This document shows positions 7,971 to 15,874 of a DNA stretch of 20,888 bases, one piece after another; the first letter of the stretch is position 1; each line of letters starts with the position of its first letter. Source of the DNA: an uncultured Bacilli bacterium (GTDB taxonomy: Bacteria; Bacillota_I; Bacilli_A; RF39; UBA660); contig CAKOQM010000022.1 in NCBI GenBank assembly GCA_934101275.1, positions 1 through 20,888 of the forward strand, written 5' to 3'. The notes under the pieces are model-generated. The model ran no database searches, had not been told where the DNA came from, and saw nothing but the letters and a program-made list of their open reading frames with translations. Both the position numbers and the translations under genes were made by a program.

Positions 7971-8909
7971 TCAACCTCTTTCTTCTAAATCCACATTTTC
8001 TTCACTAATTAAATCTTTAAATTCTTCTTTAAAACGGGCGATTTCTTTTACTTTTACATCATCATAAATATTACGCGCATTACAAATGGCTTTATAAATG
8101 TGCTTTATCTTAACCGTTTGTTCATTATCATATAAAGCATAAGTAAAAGCATTGGCAAGAATCGTTAAACAAATATCAGGATATCTTGAAGCCACTTCAT
8201 ACACTCTTTTATATTCATCGGTCATTTCCACGATAAACCACATGATTTTTTCTTTAATAAAATCGCTGTAAGAAAGTTTAATCCCCATTTGAGTTTCTAA
8301 CTTATACACCGTGCCCATTAAAATTTTAACGGTATCTTCTTTACTAGCTTCTAAAACATCTATTTTTTGAAACCGTCTTAAAAAGGCACGATCTCTTAAA
8401 ATATATGTTTCGTATTCTTCGGTCGTTGTTGCGCCAATCATCTTAATACTTCCCCTATCAAGACCAGCTTTTAACATATTGGCAAAATCAATACCACCAT
8501 TAGACGATGTATTTTTATTAACTAAAACATGTGTTTCATCAATAAATAGTATGGTCTTTTCTTTTTGATTTAATTCCTTAACTAACAAATCAATCCGATT
8601 TTCTGTTTGACCATCATTAACCACCGAACCGAGTAAAGACGTAATATTTATTTTAATGATTGACCATCCTTTTAGGGCATCCGGCACCAAATTATTTTGA
8701 ATACGATAAGCAAGCCCTTCCACGATAGCCGTTTTACCAATACCAGGTTTACCTACTAAAAGAGCACTTTTCTCAGGGGTTAAAAGAGTTAAAATACATT
8801 GTTTAATTTCATTATCTCTTGCAATCGCAGGATCCGTAATATATTTTTTCTGAGTTAAATTTTCCCCATATCTATCTAGCATGCTAACTTCTACATTCAA
8901 TTGTTCCAT
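7971..8909 (-). CDS. Orphan ClpB/ClpC D1-like AAA+ ATPase
   Basis: This 312-residue protein matches only the first AAA+ module of Clp/Hsp100 ATPases. Walker A GKPGIGKT is at residues 53-60 and Walker B ILFIDE at 120-125. Sensor-1 (GATTTEEYE) is near 159-167, and the arginine-finger region RDRAFLRRF is at 172-180. A SRYPD segment near 241 stands where ClpB has RFLPD. The Clp N-domain, the middle coiled coil and the second ATPase ring are all absent. The usual pore-loop stretch (KYRGEFEERL in ClpB) is replaced by a sequence without an aromatic residue, so protein threading is doubtful. The ATG at 8909 is chosen because AGAGG lies 9 nt before it; ATGs at 8918 and 8957 are in frame but worse placed. 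First gene of the operon; the stop is TGA followed by an in-frame TAA. Confidence 0.85.
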   Translation of the reverse strand: MEQLNVEVSMLDRYGENLTQKKYITDPAIARDNEIKQCILTLLTPEKSALLVGKPGIGKTAIVEGLAYRIQNNLVPDALKGWSIIKINITSLLGSVVNDGQTENRIDLLVKELNQKEKTILFIDETHVLVNKNTSSNGGIDFANMLKAGLDRGSIKMIGATTTEEYETYILRDRAFLRRFQKIDVLEASKEDTVKILMGTVYKLETQMGIKLSYSDFIKEKIMWFIVEMTDEYKRVYEVASRYPDICLTILANAFTYALYDNEQTVKIKHIYKAICNARNIYDDVKVKEIARFKEEFKDLISEENVDLEERG

Positions 8910-8963
8910 ATTTATCATCCTCTTTATAAGGATATCACAAAAAAAGAAAAAATTCATCTAAAC

Positions 8964-8996
8964 AAAAAAAGAATCACTTAAGAAGCGAAACTTTTT
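8964..8996 (-). terminator. Rho-independent terminator after the HAAS-domain gene
   Basis: The minus-strand stem pairs AAAAAG with CTTTTT on the outside and TCGCTT with AAGTGA on the inside. A small T-T internal mismatch separates them and the loop is CTT. The downstream arm runs into seven T. It separates the membrane protein gene from the ClpB-like operon. Confidence 0.65.
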
Positions 8997-10587
8997 AATA
9001 AAAATTAGAGCAGCTATCTTCTTCGATTTGATTCATTCCTTCTTTATCCGTTTTGGTGATTTTAACGACTTCATTTTCTAAAAATAAATTTTCAATAGAA
9101 GTATCAATATATGCTTGATACGTTTTAAAGGTAAACTCATAACTTGCCCCGATAGTAACATCATTTAAAAGTTCTTTTTTCACTTTAACAGTTTGCACAT
9201 CATCACTTAAAAAACTTTGTAAAGTAAGGTATAAGCTTAAATCATCACTACTAGACACACTATTTAATATTTTATAAGTTCTTATAAATTCACAACTTGT
9301 ATAATTTTGTTTGGTTTGATAATATTTTTGGCGATTCTTTTTTATCATTTCAATATTTTTTTCACTTGCCGTGATAGTAATCGTGGGTTCTAGTTTATAA
9401 TCATAAACCTTTTTTTCTCTTAAATCCCGAATCATATGATTTAAAATATCGGTTTTAATATTAATCTTTTCAAGAGTGTAATTTAAATAAACCAAATTAT
9501 CCTTTTTAGTAATATTTGTTTTCATTTCATTTCCAAGAGGATAATACTCATAGGTCACTTTTATCGTTTCTAATTCGTTATCGACATGATAAGAAGCAAT
9601 ATTACCTAGAAAAACCGTATCTTTATTCATAATAAGTTCTTCTGTTAAAGTTTCTAGTTTTATATCACTAGGTACCCCACTGATGAATTCTGTTTGGGTA
9701 ATTTCATCAAAAACTAGAAAACAGCCAAAACCTAAAAGAAAAATAGTCGTCATAAAAGTATATAAATACCTTTTCGACTTTCCCTTTTTATTGGTAATAA
9801 AATGATAAAGAACCATAAAGAAGATGAGGCCAAATAAAAATAAAGAAAATAAGACTAAGTAAAGACCAAAATAATACACTTTTTTAATAAGCAAGTAAAC
9901 ACATAATGATAAAACAAACGTCATGGTAATTAAAAAAGCACTTAAAACAAATAAAAGAAAAACGGCCATGAATTTTAAAAAGTAACCAAATACTTTTATG
10001 ACCACTTCACCCGTATGAGAAATCAAGGTAACATTTTTGGAATTAGTAAAAGAAGACGATTTGTCATTGAAATATCTCTCTTGCAAGACATTTTTAAAGA
10101 TATAGAAAGACCCAAGAAGATACGCAATTTCTAAAACAAATTTCCATAAATAGTAAAAAAGACGATTTAAAGGACTCGATAAAATATAAAAAATATCTTT
10201 GCCTAGACCGATAAGTAAGGAAAATGGTATATGGCATAAGAAAAGTACAAAAAGAATAAGTAACACCTCTAATATAAATTGTATAAGCTCTTTTAATGAT
10301 TTTTGACTTAAATAGTTTATCATTTTATCAATCGACAAAACAAGGTGGTTTACAAATTCATCTAAAGAATTATTTTCGATATCATCCTTCGGTTTATATG
10401 TTTTATAAAGTTCTTCGGCAAGTTCTTTGGGACTACCAAAAACATTTACGGCCTCTTCTTCCGTTAAGCCCTTTTTTATTTTATCTTCGATATAATCATT
10501 ATATTCTTTTAAAATATCTTCGCGGTCTTCGGCATCGATATTTTGAAGATTATCGCTTAATATTTTTAAAAATTCTTTTTTACGCAT
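8995..10587 (-). CDS. HAAS (DUF1700)-domain multi-pass membrane protein
   Basis: Residues 1-65 form a HAAS/DUF1700 helical domain (FLKILSDNL, DILKEYNDYI, EEEAVNVFGSPKELAEEL). About six hydrophobic segments follow, near residues 101-119, 120-137, 145-165, 200-228, 236-263 and 276-293. The last about 235 residues are a soluble, probably extracellular region rich in strands. HAAS proteins are normally encoded beside a PadR-family repressor and are thought to take part in membrane-stress sensing. No PadR gene is adjacent here and the extracellular tail is long for the family. AAGGAG lies 6 nt before the ATG, and a good promoter lies just upstream. It is transcribed alone; function unknown. Confidence 0.8.
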   Translation of the reverse strand: MRKKEFLKILSDNLQNIDAEDREDILKEYNDYIEDKIKKGLTEEEAVNVFGSPKELAEELYKTYKPKDDIENNSLDEFVNHLVLSIDKMINYLSQKSLKELIQFILEVLLILFVLFLCHIPFSLLIGLGKDIFYILSSPLNRLFYYLWKFVLEIAYLLGSFYIFKNVLQERYFNDKSSSFTNSKNVTLISHTGEVVIKVFGYFLKFMAVFLLFVLSAFLITMTFVLSLCVYLLIKKVYYFGLYLVLFSLFLFGLIFFMVLYHFITNKKGKSKRYLYTFMTTIFLLGFGCFLVFDEITQTEFISGVPSDIKLETLTEELIMNKDTVFLGNIASYHVDNELETIKVTYEYYPLGNEMKTNITKKDNLVYLNYTLEKINIKTDILNHMIRDLREKKVYDYKLEPTITITASEKNIEMIKKNRQKYYQTKQNYTSCEFIRTYKILNSVSSSDDLSLYLTLQSFLSDDVQTVKVKKELLNDVTIGASYEFTFKTYQAYIDTSIENLFLENEVVKITKTDKEGMNQIEEDSCSNFY

Positions 10588-10611
10588 AACCTTCTCCTTC
10601 TATTCATCCTT

Positions 10612-10640
10612 AGAGTATCATTCTAAGAAAGGCTTGTCAA
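10612..10640 (-). promoter_or_regulatory. Sigma-A type promoter for the HAAS-domain gene
   Basis: On the minus strand a perfect -35 TTGACA (10635-10640) is followed, after 17 nt, by TACTCT (10612-10617). The -10 matches the consensus at only three positions but has a TG dinucleotide one base upstream (extended -10). The start codon lies 24 nt downstream. Confidence 0.65.
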
Positions 10641-10642
10641 TC

Positions 10643-10669
10643 AAAAAAGAGTAACCCATAGGCTACTCT
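10643..10669 (-). terminator. Rho-independent terminator downstream of the ABC transporter
   Basis: AGAGTAGCC pairs with GGTTACTCT over 9 bp (one G-U) around a 4-nt loop and runs into six T on the minus strand. It sits 214 nt after the ABC transporter stop codon, immediately upstream of the next promoter. Confidence 0.85.
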
Positions 10670-10883
10670 CGGCGAATTTCCTTTTCTTAGAAAGAAAGTG
10701 TTATTTATATACATATAAATTTAAAGTTGTTTGGGGTAGTAATAATGACATTAACGCTGTCAACGATAGGAAATCCACCATCAAACCTTTTTTGGCTTGA
10801 CGCTTAATATACTAACCACTTTTACCATCTTTCGCAAGAGAAGGTTTTGACAAGTTTTGTCGAAATTTGACACTTTGCTGATT
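10670..10883 (-). other. Unexplained 3' untranslated segment of the ABC transporter transcript
   Basis: No gene is visible in this 214-nt stretch between the ABC transporter stop and its terminator. It looks less A+T-rich than other gaps here and contains an inverted repeat GACAA-GTT-TTGTC at 10849-10861, with a related TTTGACAC copy beside it. Short open stretches exist on both strands (for example a 20-residue plus-strand frame from the ATG near 10744), but none has a ribosome site. It could be a structured 3' UTR or small RNA, or the scar of a mobile element; nothing decides between these. Confidence 0.35.
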
Positions 10884-12608
10884 CTACTTAACGATTTCAT
10901 TTTCATATAATTCTTTATAAGACTGACACTCTTTTATAAGGGTATTATGTTGCCCTTCAGCGATGATATGACCATCTTGAAGCATCATAATCCGATGGGC
11001 ATTTTTAACCGTTGATAAACGATGGGCAATAATCAAAATCGTATAGTCTTTTTGAAGATTATCAATAGCTTGCCCGATTTTCGCTTGTGTTTCGTTGTCT
11101 AAGGCACTCGTTGCTTCATCAAAAAGAATAATTTCTGTTTTTTGAACAAAGGCCCTAGCTATAGCAAGTCTTTGTCTTTGTCCACCAGATAAAGTAACAC
11201 CACCCTCACCCACAATGGTATCGTACTTTAAAGGTAGAGCTTCAACAAAATCATCTAAGCATGCCATTTTTATAGCTTCTTTCATTTCTTCATCCGTCAA
11301 ATCTTGCTTTACAAGTCTTAAATTATCTTTTATACTCATATTAAATATATAAGGATTTTGACTAACAATCGTAATATTTCCTCGTATAGAATCTTTATCC
11401 AGCTTTTTGATATCTACCCCATCAATTGTGATAGTTCCTTCATAATCATCATACATTTTGCATAGAAGATTAAAAATAGTCGTTTTGCCGGCGCCACTTT
11501 TACCTACAAAAGCAACCGTTTCATTAGCTTTCACTTTAAAATTCAAATGATTTAAAACATTATTATCTTTATATTTAAAAGAAACATCTTTAAATTCAAA
11601 GTTTCCCTCTACTTTATCTAAATGTTTATCACCAAAAGTTTCTTTAACATATTTTTCATCTTCAAAAACATCGAATATCCGACTAGCAGATAAGTTAAAC
11701 TGTTTAATTAATTCATGAAAATTAGTAATATATTGCACTAAACTGTGGTAACGATTTCCAAAATCAAATAATACAATACCTGATGCGATAGCAAGAGAAC
11801 CATTCAAAACAGAAATACCAATGATAAAAGAAATAACAAAAAGCGAAATAGCTGCCCAGTACCACCGAATTACTAAATAAATTAAATTAATTTTTTCCAT
11901 ATTATATTTTTCTAAATTTAATTTTGCAAAACGATTTCTAAGTTCACCTAAAAAGCTTTCCTCGCCATTTAACATTTTAATATCCTCGGCTCCTCTTACA
12001 ATTTCACCCGTAAAACTCGTCATGGCATCATTATTTTTTTTATAATTTTTATCATTTTTGTTATAAGTATTTATTCTTAAGACTTCAATTATCATCCGTA
12101 GACAAAAAGCAAATAAAACAAAAATAAACACTGTTTTACTTAAAACAAAATAGGTTATTAAAATACCGATATTAGCAATAATGCCATTAATGTATTTGTT
12201 TAAATCCGTAAAAATAGTGGAAATATTTTTCGTATCCCCAACAAGTCTTTGAATAAATACACCTGAACCATTTTCTTCTAAAGTTTGATTACTAAGTTTC
12301 AATATCTCTGCACCCAAATCAGACTGGATATTTATATAAATTTGGCGAAAAATTTTCTGATATAATTTACTCTTAAAATAATCTAACGTATCTTCTAAAA
12401 GAATACAAATAAGAACAATTACAGACATATAAATAAATTGTTTGATATTTTCATTTGTTAATAAAACAATCTGCCTTGCCGAAATAAACGGAAATAAAAT
12501 ACTAAAAGCAACTCCAAAAACACTTAAAAGAAAATAAACAATAATCCTCTTTTTTTCACTTTTCGCATATTTCCACACGAACTTCATATTTTTTATAAAC
12601 TCTTTCAC
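10884..12608 (-). CDS. ABC transporter, fused permease and ATP-binding half-exporter
   Basis: This 574-residue type IV ABC exporter half-transporter must dimerise to work. The N-terminal membrane domain (about 1-310) has six predicted segments, the first two near 22-42 and 56-74. The nucleotide-binding domain from about 337 has Walker A GKSGAGKT (369-376), a Q-loop glutamine (about 417, VSQNP), the signature LSGGQ (473-477), Walker B IILFDE (493-498) and the switch His529 in AHR. All catalytic residues are present. No partner half lies nearby, so a homodimer is likely; the cargo cannot be inferred. The start is GTG at 12608, with GAGGTG 5 nt upstream and no better ATG. The coding region is followed by a long untranslated stretch before its terminator. 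Confidence 0.93.
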   Translation of the reverse strand: MKEFIKNMKFVWKYAKSEKKRIIVYFLLSVFGVAFSILFPFISARQIVLLTNENIKQFIYMSVIVLICILLEDTLDYFKSKLYQKIFRQIYINIQSDLGAEILKLSNQTLEENGSGVFIQRLVGDTKNISTIFTDLNKYINGIIANIGILITYFVLSKTVFIFVLFAFCLRMIIEVLRINTYNKNDKNYKKNNDAMTSFTGEIVRGAEDIKMLNGEESFLGELRNRFAKLNLEKYNMEKINLIYLVIRWYWAAISLFVISFIIGISVLNGSLAIASGIVLFDFGNRYHSLVQYITNFHELIKQFNLSASRIFDVFEDEKYVKETFGDKHLDKVEGNFEFKDVSFKYKDNNVLNHLNFKVKANETVAFVGKSGAGKTTIFNLLCKMYDDYEGTITIDGVDIKKLDKDSIRGNITIVSQNPYIFNMSIKDNLRLVKQDLTDEEMKEAIKMACLDDFVEALPLKYDTIVGEGGVTLSGGQRQRLAIARAFVQKTEIILFDEATSALDNETQAKIGQAIDNLQKDYTILIIAHRLSTVKNAHRIMMLQDGHIIAEGQHNTLIKECQSYKELYENEIVK

Positions 12609-12677
12609 TTAACCACCTCGCTTAAAATTTTAACATTTTAGGGCAGTTTTTCCAGTCTTTTTTTTCCAAAATACCTG

Positions 12678-12686
12678 TGATATAAT
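12678..12686 (+). promoter_or_regulatory. Orphan plus-strand extended -10 element
   Basis: TGA-TATAAT is a consensus extended -10 on the plus strand. No plus-strand gene follows. About 15-25 nt downstream of the expected start lies the hairpin at 12702-12732, so a transcript would be only about 40 nt long. The -35 region is only a T-run. It may be fortuitous in A+T-rich DNA. Confidence 0.3.
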
Positions 12687-12701
12687 ATACTTGTATTAAG
12701 A

Positions 12702-12732
12702 AAAAGACCCTATTTTGTTAAAGGTCTTTTTT
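12702..12732 (-). terminator. Bidirectional terminator after the NUDIX gene
   Basis: AAAAGACC and GGTCTTTT flank an 11-15 nt loop, with T-runs on both strands (TTTTTTT on plus, GTCTTTTTC on minus). It lies about 13 nt after the NUDIX stop codon and separates that gene from the ABC transporter. Confidence 0.75.
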
Positions 12733-12744
12733 TAAACTTCTTTT

Positions 12745-13321
12745 TTAGCTATTTAAATAACTCATATAACTGGCTATTAAATCTCCATCAATTAAATTAG
12801 TAGGAACTTCTAAAGGATAAAAGAATTTTAATTTCTTAGTCTCAGAATCTCCTTTTAAATCTGAAGCATCTTCTAAGTTAACATCAGCAAGATATAAAGA
12901 GGTATTATTATAAACAATATCCCCGTTAGGATAACTATTTTTTCTGGATTCTCCAGATAAAGTATCTATTAGAATTAAATTTTCTGGATTTAATTTAATT
13001 CCTGTTTCTTCAAAAGCTTCCCGGATAGCTGTTAGTCTTAAATCTTCTCCTAAATCTTGACATCCTCCTGACAACCCCCATTTATTTCGATCCGTTCTTT
13101 CTTGTAATAAAATTTTGCCTTTTTCATTTCTAATAATAATAGCTGCCCCCCCCCGTTTGAATAAAAGGAATATGATTTATTCTATCATCTAATGCCATTC
13201 TAAATAAAACAGGATACCCACCATAATTACGACTTAGTTCCAATAGTTCTTTTTCATCTAAACTCATGACCAAATTCACAAATTCCTCATGAGAATATTC
13301 ACGCATTTTTTTATATTTCAT
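12745..13321 (-). pseudogene. NUDIX hydrolase, frameshifted at a poly-G tract
   Basis: Two frames belong to one gene. The 5' part (13321 to a TAG at 13130) encodes MKYKKMREYSHEEF and, near its end, HIPFIQTG. The 3' part, open to 12745, encodes IIIRNEKGKILLQERTDRNK and then a perfect NUDIX box: G-x5-E-x7-REAFEETGI, beginning at GCQDLGE. The join falls in a run of nine G (13146-13154); eight G would give an unbroken protein of about 191 residues, the usual NUDIX size. An intact enzyme would hydrolyse a nucleoside diphosphate linked to another moiety, substrate unknown. AGGAAG lies 8 nt before the ATG at 13321; an in-frame GTG at 13330 is too close to it. The interruption may be a decayed gene, reversible phase variation or a sequencing miscount. 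Confidence 0.85.
13146..13154. repeat. Homopolymeric (C)9/(G)9 tract inside the NUDIX gene
   Basis: Nine consecutive C on the plus strand (nine G in the coding strand) occur within an otherwise A+T-rich gene. The tract sits exactly at the frame break, and changing its length by one base restores the frame. Confidence 0.95.
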
Positions 13322-13341
13322 TTTAATCACTTCCTAAAAGG

Positions 13342-13347
13342 ATTATA
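13342..13347 (-). promoter_or_regulatory. Probable -10 box of the NUDIX gene
   Basis: A consensus TATAAT on the minus strand lies 20 nt upstream of the ATG at 13321. The -35 position falls in the arm of the preceding terminator (TTTCAA, 17-nt spacer), which is a weak match. Confidence 0.45.
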
Positions 13348-13354
13348 TAATAGT

Positions 13355-13392
13355 TCAAAAAAAATTGAAAGCTTAATCATAAAGTTTTCAAT
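13355..13392 (-). terminator. Rho-independent terminator of the cadC-cadA operon
   Basis: ATTGAAAACTT pairs with AAGCTTTCAAT on the minus strand (one A-C mismatch) around a 7-nt loop and is followed by eight T. It begins 8 nt after the CadA stop codon. Confidence 0.8.
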
Positions 13393-13400
13393 TTTGATAA

Positions 13401-15449
13401 TTATTGGTTATTAAATTTTTTCATGATTTTTAAACTATTTAAAATAGTGAGTAAAGTAACACCTGTATCAGCAAAAACGGCAAACCACATATTGGCAAGA
13501 CCAAAAACACTTAATAATAAAATACTTATTTTTACTAACATAGCAAAGGTTAAATTTTGCTTAATGACTTTTTTGGTGTATTTGGATATATCAATAGCTT
13601 CCGTAATTTTAGTTAAATCATCACTCATTAAAACAATATCACTGGCTTCAATAGCACTATCGGTTCCAACACCACCCATAGAAATACCAATGTCGGCTCT
13701 TTTTAAAACGGGTGCATCATTGATGCCATCTCCAACGAATATAGTAATTTCATTATTTTGGCTTACCTGTTCAAAATTTTCAAATTTATCGGTCGGTAAC
13801 ATCTCATATTTGGTTTCATCCATTCCTAATTTATGGCCAATATCGAGCGCCACTTCTTTTTTATCTCCGGTAAACATATATGTTTTAATACCATTACTTT
13901 TTAATTTCGTAATGACAGATTTGGCTTCTTTTTTAATACCATCATCAATCATGATAGAAGCTACATGTTCCCCATCAATATTTAAATGTAAAGAAGCATA
14001 AGAATCACAAGGACATAATTTATTATTACCAAGCAATATTTTTTTACCATTTAATGTAAAGGAAATTCCCTTACCGGTTATTTCTTTAAAATCTTTAACA
14101 TCTTGGTTATCCACTTTAATGTCTTTTAATTTTAAAATAGATTTAGCAATGGGATGATTAGAAAAAGATTCTCCCTTGATTAAGATATCTATAATTTCAT
14201 CCATGGTATATTTGGCTTTTAAATTATCATCGGTAATAATAATTTTGGAAACTTGAAAACTACCATTTGTAAGTGTGCCGGTTTTATCAAAAATAATATT
14301 TTTAACATTACTTAAATTATCTAGATAATTACTTCCTTTTATAAGGATACCCTTTTTACTTGCCACTCCAATCGCAGTAAAATAAGAAAGGGGGACTGAG
14401 ATAGCTATCGCACATGGACAAGAAATAACTAAGAAAGTAAGTCCTCGGTAAAGACTATCTGAGAAAGAAATTTTAAAGGCAAAAGGTAAAACTATCGTTA
14501 TAATAAGAGCTAAAACCATCACAAGCGGAGTATAAATCTTACTTATTTTAGAAACAATAGTTTCTGTTTTCGTTTTTTTATCGGTTGCATTTTCTAATAA
14601 ATCTAAAATCTTAGCCACCGTTGAATTTTCATATAAAGAAGTGGCTTCTATTTCTAAGACGTCCTCAGTATTAATACTTCCCGATAAAACTTTGTCACCC
14701 AAAGAAACTTTTATTTTATCGCTTTCACCTGTTAAAGCGGAGGTATCAAGTAAACTACTACCCTTAACAATGACTCCATCAACGGGTATTCTTTCTCCTT
14801 TTTTGACTAATAATATATCTTTAAGTTTTACTTCTTCCACTGGAATTTCGATAACTTCATTATTAACTTTTTTACTAGCAACGACAGATTTAATGTCTAA
14901 TAATTCTTTAATAGATTGACGAGAATTATGAATGGCTTTTTCTTCTAAAATTTTGCCAATCGTATATAAGAAAATGACCATCATCCCTTCTAAGATGTTA
15001 CCCGTAAATAAGGCCCCCAGACATGAAATACTTATTAAAGCATTCTCGTTAATACCTTGTCCTTTGATTAACATTTTAATGGCATTGAAAGTAGTTTTAT
15101 AAAGTAAAAGCGTATAACTTATGATATAGAAAATTACTTTTATAGAGTTTGGTAAAGGACATAAATAAGAAATAAAGCCTAAAAGAATAGCCATTAATAA
15201 AATACTTAAATGATATTCCTTTTTCTCTTCTATTTCTTCTTCTGTTAAAAAAGCATCCGGTTCCACCTTTTTAATTAATTCATTTAGTTCTTCTAAACGA
15301 TAATTTTTCTTAGACTCAAAAGAGACTTTACAAGTATTAAAATTGACGGAAGCATTATTAAAATTTTCATTTTTATTTAGCATATCTTCGATTTCTCTGG
15401 CACAATTAGCACAATCTAAGTTGTTAATATGATATTTATATTTTCCCAT
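13401..15449 (-). CDS. cadA: Heavy-metal-translocating P-type ATPase (CadA-like, Zn/Cd/Pb)
   Basis: The 682-residue P1B-type ATPase pumps soft divalent metals out of the cytoplasm. It starts with a heavy-metal-associated domain carrying CANC (Cys13, Cys16). TGES is at 240-243 (actuator), and the membrane metal site CPC is at 344-346. DKTGT is at 388-392 (phosphorylated Asp388), the nucleotide-binding HP pair at 432-433, TGD at 527-529 and GDGIND at 573-578. Asp661 in the last membrane helix (ADTG), together with Lys640 in the helix before it, is typical of the Zn/Cd/Pb subgroup rather than of copper pumps. Every catalytic residue is intact. The ATG follows the cadC stop codon after a single base, and AAGGAA lies within the cadC end, so the pair is co-translated. 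Metal preference is inferred. Confidence 0.93.
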   Translation of the reverse strand: MGKYKYHINNLDCANCAREIEDMLNKNENFNNASVNFNTCKVSFESKKNYRLEELNELIKKVEPDAFLTEEEIEEKKEYHLSILLMAILLGFISYLCPLPNSIKVIFYIISYTLLLYKTTFNAIKMLIKGQGINENALISISCLGALFTGNILEGMMVIFLYTIGKILEEKAIHNSRQSIKELLDIKSVVASKKVNNEVIEIPVEEVKLKDILLVKKGERIPVDGVIVKGSSLLDTSALTGESDKIKVSLGDKVLSGSINTEDVLEIEATSLYENSTVAKILDLLENATDKKTKTETIVSKISKIYTPLVMVLALIITIVLPFAFKISFSDSLYRGLTFLVISCPCAIAISVPLSYFTAIGVASKKGILIKGSNYLDNLSNVKNIIFDKTGTLTNGSFQVSKIIITDDNLKAKYTMDEIIDILIKGESFSNHPIAKSILKLKDIKVDNQDVKDFKEITGKGISFTLNGKKILLGNNKLCPCDSYASLHLNIDGEHVASIMIDDGIKKEAKSVITKLKSNGIKTYMFTGDKKEVALDIGHKLGMDETKYEMLPTDKFENFEQVSQNNEITIFVGDGINDAPVLKRADIGISMGGVGTDSAIEASDIVLMSDDLTKITEAIDISKYTKKVIKQNLTFAMLVKISILLLSVFGLANMWFAVFADTGVTLLTILNSLKIMKKFNNQ

Positions 15450-15450
15450 T

Positions 15451-15834
15451 TTATTCCTTTTCCTTTCTGTGTAATATATGCTCTAAACCTATTTCATAGA
15501 GTTTTTTAATATGTTCATCATCTAAAGTGTAATATACTTCTTTACCTTCTTTTCTTGAACGAACAATGCCATTTTCTCTTAAAATAGCAAGTTGATGAGA
15601 AATAGATGATTTAGTCATATTAAGAGCATTAGCAATATCACACACACACATTTCATGATTATCCAAAGCCCATAAAATATTAATTCTTGTCTTTTCGCCT
15701 AATATTTTGAAAAGAACTGATAAACTTTCTAACTCTTCTTTTTGCGGTTTATTCTGTAAAGCAACTAAAACTGCTTCTTTATGAATAACATGACAATCAC
15801 AAGATTGATTGAAAAATTTCTTTTCTTTTGCCAT
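15451..15834 (-). CDS. cadC: ArsR/SmtB-family metal-responsive repressor (CadC-like)
   Basis: The 127-residue winged-helix repressor has its recognition helix around SSISHQLAILRENG (76-89) and the wing at RKEGKEVYY. Metal ligands match CadC by spacing: N-terminal Cys12 and Cys14, and Cys63/Cys65 in MCVCD (the alpha-3N site). Asp106, His108, His119 and His122 form an alpha-5 site in which SmtB and CadC use Glu at the last position. Apo-protein should bind the operators at its own promoter and release on metal binding, switching on cadA. AAAGGAGG lies 8 nt before the ATG at 15834. An in-frame upstream start at 15897 lies inside the promoter and is rejected. Confidence 0.92.
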   Translation of the reverse strand: MAKEKKFFNQSCDCHVIHKEAVLVALQNKPQKEELESLSVLFKILGEKTRINILWALDNHEMCVCDIANALNMTKSSISHQLAILRENGIVRSRKEGKEVYYTLDDEHIKKLYEIGLEHILHRKEKE

Positions 15835-15849
15835 AAAGTGCCTCCTTTG

Positions 15850-15867
15850 GTTGAATCCTCTTTCAAC
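15850..15867. promoter_or_regulatory. Candidate second ArsR operator (leader)
   Basis: The inverted repeat GTTGAA-TCCTCT-TTCAAC lies between the -10 box and the ribosome site of cadC. It shares the TTGAA half-site with the repeat in the promoter spacer. Confidence 0.5.
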
Positions 15868-15874
15868 TAAATTC

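Noticed and set aside
7971..7973. Rare TGA stop as a hint of a Mycoplasma-type code (TGA = Trp)
   Set aside because: All long frames are intact with TGA read as a stop, Trp is encoded by TGG, and an in-frame TAA follows directly. The standard code fits.
10296..10589. Plus-strand open frame opposite the HAAS domain
   Set aside because: It lies opposite a clear HAAS domain and the start of a gene with a strong ribosome site and promoter.
13423..14001. 192-codon plus-strand open frame opposite cadA
   Set aside because: It lies wholly antisense within a well-conserved P-type ATPase, has no ribosome site and no recognisable domain. It is a shadow of the real gene.
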